A stretch of DNA of 10,863 nt, from contig JALSTJ010000230.1 of NCBI GenBank assembly GCA_026983815.1, positions 1 through 10,863 of the forward strand. Direction: 5' to 3'. Source of the DNA: Flavobacteriales bacterium (lineage in GTDB: Bacteria; Bacteroidota; Bacteroidia; Flavobacteriales; Flavobacteriaceae). Shown in pieces: positions 7,040 through 10,863 of the stretch. Position numbers and translations under genes: made by a program. Numbering within the stretch: the stretch's first letter is position 1; each line of letters starts with the position of its first letter. The notes beneath the pieces are model-generated. The model had not been told where the DNA came from. It saw only the letters and a list, made by a program, of their open reading frames with translations, and did not search any database.

Positions 7040-8068
7040 TTAACTCAAATCTATTTGATAATTAAGGTTTTGCTCTCTTTGTAATTTTTTTAATTGTTTG
7101 GATGAAGCAAAGATCATTTTCAACATTTGTTGTCCAATTTTTTTTCTTTTGAAATACGCATTATACGTTTCATTTTTCCAATCGAAATCTTCTTTCCAAA
7201 ATACTGTAGGAGAAATATAAATATAGGTAAAATGATAAATCAAGCTTTGTAGGGCAGCTCTCCGGACAAGGTTATCAGCGGATGCCGGAGCCAAAAGACT
7301 AATTTTGTATGCTTGAGCTTGTTGTTTAAAATTCCGGATAAATTTGTCATAAACGGGAATAATTTTTTCTAAACTAAAATTATTATAAGCAGTTTCTCCG
7401 ATTTTGGAAATCGGACGAAGCTGGATAATATCTATGGCATATTTTCCATAAATTTCAAAAAAACTGTTGAGTTCATTAAAATTATCTTCATTAAATGTGT
7501 AATTGATACGCAAAACCAATTCGGGATATTTTGATTTTAACTCAGTAATTAATTGCAAGGATTGATGAAATTTTTCATAATTTCCTCTTCCCATAAGAAA
7601 TTCATAGGTTTCTTTTTTAACGCCATGAAGCGAAACTGTAATTTCCTGCAAACCGTTTTGTATCCAACTTTCCAATTTTTCTTTCTGCAAAAGATTTGCA
7701 TTTGTGGTCATGGAAATGTGTGGAACTTGATATTTTTTTCCCAATTGAAAAACTTTATCCAAATGTTTATATAAGGTAGGTTCTGTTCCGCATCCTACTT
7801 GTAATTTTAATGCTTTGGGAAGAATTCTTTGACCCCAAAGTTCCAAATCATCCGCAGAGAATACTCCTTTGAGTTTTTTAACATAATTTTCATCGGTAAA
7901 ATAACACATTTTACATCTTAAATTGCATTGATTTACCGGATCAAAATTGACTGCCAAATATCGTTTACCCAAATGATGTAATATCCATAATCCCAAAAAT
8001 TTGATGCGCGGATTTTTTATTTTTGAATTTAGTTTTAACAGATAATAGGTTAAAGGTGTTTTTTTCAC
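7040..8068 (-). CDS. Radical SAM protein, function unassigned
   Basis: The 342-residue protein has the radical SAM cluster motif C-x3-C-x2-C in NQCNLRCKMCYF (Cys48, Cys52, Cys55), which binds a [4Fe-4S] cluster and S-adenosylmethionine. GCGTEPTLY (92-100) stands where the SAM-binding GGEP motif lies, and SMTTNANLL and ITVSLHG are typical following strands of the TIM barrel. The last 150 residues contain no cysteine, so there is no SPASM or twitch auxiliary cluster, unlike many peptide-modifying relatives. No precursor peptide gene is adjacent. The start is GTG (8068-8066); no in-frame ATG precedes the cluster motif and an in-frame stop lies 6-8 nt upstream, so GTG is the likely start. Downstream there is only an A/T run and no hairpin before the cytochrome promoter. 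Substrate unknown; a role with the cytochrome is not supported by more than adjacency. Confidence 0.85.
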   Translation of the reverse strand: MKKTPLTYYLLKLNSKIKNPRIKFLGLWILHHLGKRYLAVNFDPVNQCNLRCKMCYFTDENYVKKLKGVFSADDLELWGQRILPKALKLQVGCGTEPTLYKHLDKVFQLGKKYQVPHISMTTNANLLQKEKLESWIQNGLQEITVSLHGVKKETYEFLMGRGNYEKFHQSLQLITELKSKYPELVLRINYTFNEDNFNELNSFFEIYGKYAIDIIQLRPISKIGETAYNNFSLEKIIPVYDKFIRNFKQQAQAYKISLLAPASADNLVRRAALQSLIYHFTYIYISPTVFWKEDFDWKNETYNAYFKRKKIGQQMLKMIFASSKQLKKLQREQNLNYQIDLS

Positions 8069-8084
8069 GTAATTTTATTTTTGG

Positions 8085-8092
8085 TAAAGATA
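8085..8092 (-). promoter_or_regulatory. Weak candidate -7 element for the radical SAM gene
   Basis: TATCTTTA on the minus strand matches TAnnTTTG in all but the last base and lies 16 nt before the GTG start. No TTTG is found at the -33 distance. A promoter is expected here because a strong terminator (8139-8173) separates this gene from rng upstream. Confidence 0.3.
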
Positions 8093-8138
8093 TTTAATTT
8101 TTTTGTTTAATAATTTTTGGTATTAAATTTTAGATAAT

Positions 8139-8173
8139 AAAAAAGCGGCGTGCCAGAGGCACGCCGCTTTTTT
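8139..8173 (-). terminator. Strong intrinsic terminator of rng
   Basis: A perfect 16-bp inverted repeat: a GC-rich core GCGGCGTGCC (8145-8154) pairs with 8158-8167 around a 3-nt loop, flanked by six A (8139-8144) and a T run (8168-8174). It starts 2 bp after the rng stop codon. The symmetrical A/T flanks would let it also stop plus-strand transcription. Confidence 0.93.
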
Positions 8174-8175
8174 TA

Positions 8176-9720
8176 TTAAGGTTTTATTTGTTTTTCCTTA
8201 TCAAAAAATTTATATTCCAAATATTTAAAAGAATCTCGCGGTTGAACATCTAATTTAATTTTGTGTTTCCACCGCCATTTTCTTTTTAAAGAAAAAATTC
8301 CTTGATTGAGATAGGCAGCAATAAAAGGATGTAAATGTAAACTTATTTTTTTTATTCCTTTTTCTGCAATTTTCTTTAAATCCGCTTCAATCTTTGAAAT
8401 TAAAGTTATGGGAGCATCGGTTTCGCCTTTCATTACCAAACTTGGATTTTTTTCAGTTGTTTGGATATTTCTTTCGGGTCTGAAACGTTGTCTTGTAATT
8501 TGCATTAAGCCAAATTTTGTCAAAGGTAAAATTTTGTGTTTGGCTCGGTCATCTTCCATAACATTTTTCATATGTTCATAAAGTTTTTTCCGGTTTTCGG
8601 AATCTTTCATATCTATGAAGTCCACTACTATTATTCCTCCCATGTCTCTTAATCTGAGCTGACGGGCAATTTCCGAAGCTGCTTGAAGGTTTACCTGTAA
8701 AGCATTTTCTTCTTGACTTTGTTTTTTATCGGAAGAATTTCCACTGTTTACGTCTATTACATGCATAGCTTCAGTGTGATCTATGACCAAATATGCACCT
8801 TTGTCCATCATTACATTTCGTCCGAAAGATGATTTGATTTGTCTTTCTATACCATATTTTTCAAAAATCGGAACTTTTGAATCGTGATATTTAACAATAG
8901 ATTCCAAATGAGGTGCTATATTTCTTATAAAATCTAAAACTTCTAAATAAAGCAATTCGTCATCTATGACAATTTTGGAAAAGCTATCATTTAGAATATC
9001 TCTTAGCATGGTTGTAACCCTATTACTTTCTCCAAAGATTTTTTGGGGAGGGTGTGCATATTGGATTTTGGAAGCCAAAGCATTCCATTTTTCCAATAAA
9101 ATTTGTAAGTCTTTATCCAAATCCGCTACTTTTCTGTCTTTGGCTGCCGTTCGTATAATAACACCAAAATTTTTGGGTTTTATACTTTGAACCAATCTTT
9201 TTAACCTGTTTCTTTCGGCTTCATCTTCAATTTTTTGAGAAACTGAAACCTTGTTGTAAAAAGGTACTAATATTAAGTATCGTCCAGCCAATGAAATTTC
9301 AGAAGTCAAACGAGGTCCTTTGGTAGAAATAGGTTCTTTTAGAATCTGAACCAATAAGTTTTGTTTTGCTTTAAGAACGTCTTTAATATTTCCCGATTTT
9401 TCTATATCGGGTTCTAATTCAAAATTTTTTAAACTGAAATCCTTTAATTTTCCTGATCCGGATTTTTTTATAAATTTAATTAGGGATTTGATTTGAGGTC
9501 CGAGATCGTGGTAATGAAGAAAACCGTCTTTTTCCGAACCTGTATGGACAAAAGCGGCATTCAATCCCGGAATTATTTTATTAATTTTTGCAAGGTAAAC
9601 ATCCCCTACATTAAACTTACTGGAAGTTTCTTCTTTATGAAGTTCTGTTAATTTGCCGTCCTTTAATAAAGCAAAGTCAATAGCGGAAGGATTAGACCGA
9701 ATAATTAATTCTGTATCCAT
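8176..9720 (-). CDS. rng: Ribonuclease G/E family endoribonuclease
   Basis: The enzyme cuts single-stranded AU-rich RNA in rRNA maturation and mRNA decay. In the 514 residues an S1 RNA-binding domain starts at about 37 (VGDVYLAKINKIIPGLNAAFV) and holds a charged insert at about 84-115 (KKSGSGKLKDFSLKN). The RNase H-like/DNase I-like catalytic region follows, with the two metal-binding Asp, D323 in VIDVNSG and D367 in VVDFIDM. GLMQITRQR (404-412) is the conserved end of the catalytic core. The CPxCxG zinc-link of E. coli RNase E/G is absent at the next segment (413-436), which I recall as normal for flavobacterial Rng. Length is that of RNase G, without the long RNase E scaffold. No promoter is visible in the 65 bp upstream; it may be transcribed from the HU promoter through the hairpin at 9768-9797. 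GAAGGA abuts the ATG directly, too close to serve as a Shine-Dalgarno site. Confidence 0.95.
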   Translation of the reverse strand: MDTELIIRSNPSAIDFALLKDGKLTELHKEETSSKFNVGDVYLAKINKIIPGLNAAFVHTGSEKDGFLHYHDLGPQIKSLIKFIKKSGSGKLKDFSLKNFELEPDIEKSGNIKDVLKAKQNLLVQILKEPISTKGPRLTSEISLAGRYLILVPFYNKVSVSQKIEDEAERNRLKRLVQSIKPKNFGVIIRTAAKDRKVADLDKDLQILLEKWNALASKIQYAHPPQKIFGESNRVTTMLRDILNDSFSKIVIDDELLYLEVLDFIRNIAPHLESIVKYHDSKVPIFEKYGIERQIKSSFGRNVMMDKGAYLVIDHTEAMHVIDVNSGNSSDKKQSQEENALQVNLQAASEIARQLRLRDMGGIIVVDFIDMKDSENRKKLYEHMKNVMEDDRAKHKILPLTKFGLMQITRQRFRPERNIQTTEKNPSLVMKGETDAPITLISKIEADLKKIAEKGIKKISLHLHPFIAAYLNQGIFSLKRKWRWKHKIKLDVQPRDSFKYLEYKFFDKEKQIKP

Positions 9721-9767
9721 TCCTTCTTAATTTTTTTAGGTTAATATTTCAATGATCTAATGTTTTT

Positions 9768-9797
9768 AAGAAAAAGTAGGAAATCCTACTTTTTCTT
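9768..9797 (-). terminator. Hairpin overlapping the basic-protein stop codon, possible partial terminator
   Basis: Arms 9768-9780 and 9785-9797 form a perfect 13-bp stem with a 4-nt loop. The first arm on the minus strand contains the last three sense codons and the TAG stop of the 30-aa gene. The T-rich stretch lies inside the second arm, and on the minus strand it is followed by AAAAAC, not by T, so termination is likely incomplete. It could instead be an RNA-stability or processing structure between HU/basic-protein and rng messages. Confidence 0.45.
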
Positions 9798-9878
9798 TTT
9801 ATGTCTGTTTGCTCTACTTCTTTTTTTACGTTTGTGTGTAGCTATTTTTTTTCTTTTTCTTTTTTTTCCGCTTGGCAT
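9786..9878 (-). CDS. 30-residue Lys/Arg-rich basic protein, candidate ribosome- or RNA-associated
   Basis: A complete ATG-to-TAG frame of 30 codons encodes MPSGKKRKRKKIATHKRKKR followed by SRANRHKKKK. About two thirds of residues are Lys or Arg and there is no acidic residue. I recall near-identical small proteins (MPSGKKRKRH...) from many flavobacteria, usually unannotated. The charge and size resemble small ribosomal proteins such as bTHX, but the sequence does not match any I can name. It starts 4 bp after the HU stop codon, so it must be on the HU transcript, and it precedes rng. The setting suggests an RNA or ribosome role. The main doubt is low complexity, but an A-rich stretch by chance would be unlikely to keep PSG, ATH and SRANRH in a frame with perfect operon spacing. 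Confidence 0.8.
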   Translation of the reverse strand: MPSGKKRKRKKIATHKRKKRSRANRHKKKK

Positions 9879-9882
9879 AGTC

Positions 9883-10170
9883 TTATGGTTTTACGTTTTC
9901 TTTTACTTGATTTACAAATGTTTTAGATGGTTTGAAAGCCGGAATATAATGAGCCGGTATTTTGATAGAAGTGTTTTTTGAAATGTTTCTACCAATTTTT
10001 TCAGCTCTGTATTTATTGATAAAGCTTCCAAAACCTCTCAAATAAACATTTTCATTAGAAGCTAAACTATTTTTAACTTCTGCTACAAAATTCTCTACAA
10101 CTGCGAGAACATCTTTTTTGTCTAGCCCTGTCTTATCGGCTATTTTGGCAACAATCTCTGCTTTTGTCAT
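9883..10170 (-). CDS. HU/IHF-family histone-like DNA-binding protein
   Basis: The 95-residue protein is a nucleoid protein that binds and bends DNA as a dimer. Residues 1-44 are the two-helix dimer body (MTKAEIVAKIADKTGLDKKDV), followed by the conserved RGFGSF turn (45-50), then the beta-arm and the IPAFKPSKTF segment (76-85). At the arm tip, RNIS (61-64) stands where most HU and IHF have R-N-P, so the DNA-intercalating proline is missing; I recall the same RNISKNT sequence in flavobacterial HU proteins. The gene has a clear promoter at 10213-10242 with a leader of about 36 nt and is followed after 4 bp by the basic-protein gene. Divergent to apbE. Confidence 0.95.
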   Translation of the reverse strand: MTKAEIVAKIADKTGLDKKDVLAVVENFVAEVKNSLASNENVYLRGFGSFINKYRAEKIGRNISKNTSIKIPAHYIPAFKPSKTFVNQVKENVKP

Positions 10171-10212
10171 AATTATTATTTTTTATTTCGTTTGTTTTTT
10201 TAATTGGGATTG

Positions 10213-10242
10213 CAAATATAATACATATTATTGAATTGCAAA
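10213..10242 (-). promoter_or_regulatory. Bacteroidota promoter of the HU-basic protein operon
   Basis: On the minus strand TTTG (10242-10239), an 18-nt spacer and TATATTTG (10220-10213) match the consensus exactly. The start point would be near 10206. The -7 octamer is identical to that of the cytochrome c promoter. Confidence 0.75.
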
Positions 10243-10290
10243 AGATTAGCTTCATTTTTTTGCGATAAGCATTAAAAATATTTTTTTAAT

Positions 10291-10328
10291 AAAATTTCTT
10301 TGAAAATAATAAAAATTTCATTGAAAAT
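10291..10328. repeat. Two 17-bp direct repeats, each a TTTC-N3-GAAA dyad, 21 bp apart
   Basis: AAAATTTCTTTGAAAAT (10291-10307) and AAAATTTCATTGAAAAT (10312-10328) differ at one base and are offset by 21 bp, two helical turns. Each contains an inverted TTTC/GAAA pair around three bases. This layout suits a dimeric regulator binding twice on one DNA face, about 50-85 bp upstream of the HU -33 box. The AT-rich setting keeps confidence moderate. Confidence 0.5.
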
Positions 10329-10471
10329 TGTAAGCAAATATAAAATATATTGAAAAACAGAAAATTAATATATTCGGTTATCAAACATCTATATTGTAAA
10401 TTATAAGAAAAAAATTTTATTCTGACCCTATGATTTATAAATAGTTTTCCTTAGAGAATCTTTCTATTTTG

Positions 10472-10479
10472 TATCTTTG
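10472..10479 (+). promoter_or_regulatory. Candidate -7 element of apbE
   Basis: TATCTTTG matches TAnnTTTG exactly and lies 20 nt before the ATG at 10500, the same distance as in the cytochrome promoter. The -33 position has only TTTC (10446-10449, 22 nt upstream), so the promoter is weak or activator-dependent. Confidence 0.55.
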
Positions 10480-10499
10480 AACTCAATTAAATCAGTTAA

Positions 10500-10863
10500 A
10501 TGAAAAAAATATTTTCTCTTGCTTTGTTGTTTGGGTTTTTATTTGCTTGTAAACAAAAAGCCAATATCCAAAATTATTATTTCGAAGGTGAAGCTCTTGG
10601 AACTACCTATCATATTCGTGCCATTGCCGATGAAAATTCAAAAAAATTGACTCGTAAAGCTATTGATAGTGTGATAGATGCAGTAAATCAGTCGTTATCC
10701 ACTTATATTCCGAATTCTTTAATCAGCAGGATCAATAAAGGAGAAAAACTCAAAGCCGACCGGCAGTTTAAAGATGTTTTTCAAGCAGCACAAAAAATTT
10801 ATAAAGAAACCAACGGATATTACGATCCGACTATCGGAATTTTGGTCAATGCGTGGGGATTTG
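10500..10863 (+). CDS. apbE: FAD:protein FMN transferase (ApbE), lipoprotein, truncated by window end
   Basis: The first 121 codons are present. Residues 1-16 form a lipoprotein signal peptide with lipobox LFAC (Cys17 lipidated), so the enzyme should sit on the periplasmic side of a membrane. Then come the ApbE hallmarks: EALGTTYHIR (31-40), SLSTYIPNSLISRIN (67-81) and GYYDPTIGILVNAWGF (106-121), the segment that holds FAD. ApbE moves FMN from FAD onto Thr/Ser of exported flavoproteins such as NqrB, NqrC and RnfG; which substrate applies cannot be told because the downstream neighbours are outside the window. The family is usually about 320-350 aa, so roughly two thirds are missing. The catalytic C-terminal part is not visible. 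Confidence 0.93.
   Translation, partial: MKKIFSLALLFGFLFACKQKANIQNYYFEGEALGTTYHIRAIADENSKKLTRKAIDSVIDAVNQSLSTYIPNSLISRINKGEKLKADRQFKDVFQAAQKIYKETNGYYDPTIGILVNAWGF

Larger units (their letters stand above)
10171..10499. other. AT-rich divergent intergenic region between HU and apbE
   Basis: No gene is seen in these 329 bp; short frames are closed by frequent stops. It holds the HU promoter at one end, the apbE -7 element at the other, and the repeated dyads at 10291-10328. A second TATATTTG on the minus strand (10342-10335) sits in a sequence resembling the real HU -7 region but lacks a TTTG at -33. Positions 10360-10471 show nothing I can name. Confidence 0.7.

Noticed and set aside
7011..7040. 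A 9-codon minus-strand frame (MKKNSKKKT) overlapping the radical SAM stop as TAATG
   Set aside because: It is only an A-rich stretch and too short to judge, with nothing beyond the chance overlap to support it.
9760..9981. A 73-codon Phe/Leu-rich plus-strand frame that looks like a membrane protein
   Set aside because: Its hydrophobic character is the mirror of the Lys/Arg codons (AAA, AGA) of the basic-protein gene on the other strand, and it overlaps HU.
10334..10354. A second HU promoter around TATATTTG at 10342-10335
   Set aside because: The -7 octamer is perfect, but there is no TTTG at the right distance, and a full consensus promoter already lies closer to HU.
1..10863. CRISPR array, insertion sequence, tRNA or rRNA genes
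   Set aside because: I saw no regularly spaced repeats, transposase motifs, long terminal inverted repeats, or tRNA/rRNA sequence.

Overview
The window looks like chromosomal DNA of a low-GC member of the Bacteroidota, most likely Flavobacteriia. Support comes from several Bacteroidota-type promoters (TTTG about 18-20 nt before TAnnTTTG) upstream of genes, the near absence of Shine-Dalgarno sequences, a mevalonate-pathway gene (class Flavobacteriia generally uses mevalonate), a flavobacterial-style HU protein, and a 30-residue Lys/Arg protein of a type I recall from this group. The assignment is by recognition only; there is no rRNA or tRNA here.

Positions 1-4044 (minus strand) hold a tightly packed run, read from right to left: recJ (single-strand DNA exonuclease), mvaD (diphosphomevalonate decarboxylase, overlapping recJ by one base), a secreted bleomycin-hydrolase-like C1 cysteine peptidase, and the first codons of another exported protein. 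The gaps are -1, 21 and 27 bp, so they are probably one transcript driven from a promoter near 4073-4104. Their functions are unrelated, so this looks like a housekeeping operon.

Positions 4045-6433 (plus strand) hold the least explained part: a three-gene operon with its own promoter and terminator. It encodes a coiled-coil protein with a basic tail, a FIST-like domain protein, and a small protein with the secondary-structure pattern of the Roadblock/LC7 (MglB-like) family. I read it as a candidate signalling or scaffolding cassette. Its function is unknown.

Positions 6409-8173 (minus strand) hold a lipoprotein mono-haem cytochrome c whose haem domain follows an 11-residue-repeat (LEA-like) Ala/Lys/Asp spacer, and a radical SAM protein without C-terminal cluster cysteines that starts with GTG. 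A terminator at 6409-6433 serves the convergent cassette and cytochrome genes. A GC-rich perfect hairpin at 8139-8173 ends the next group.

Positions 8176-10242 (minus strand) hold an RNA/nucleoid group: HU-family DNA-binding protein, a 30-aa basic protein, then RNase G/E. A hairpin covers the stop codon of the basic protein and may separate HU/basic-protein expression from rng expression.

Positions 10243-10863 hold a divergent intergenic region with two TTTC-N3-GAAA dyads 21 bp apart, followed by the promoter and first 121 codons of an ApbE-type FAD:protein FMN transferase lipoprotein that runs off the end of the window.
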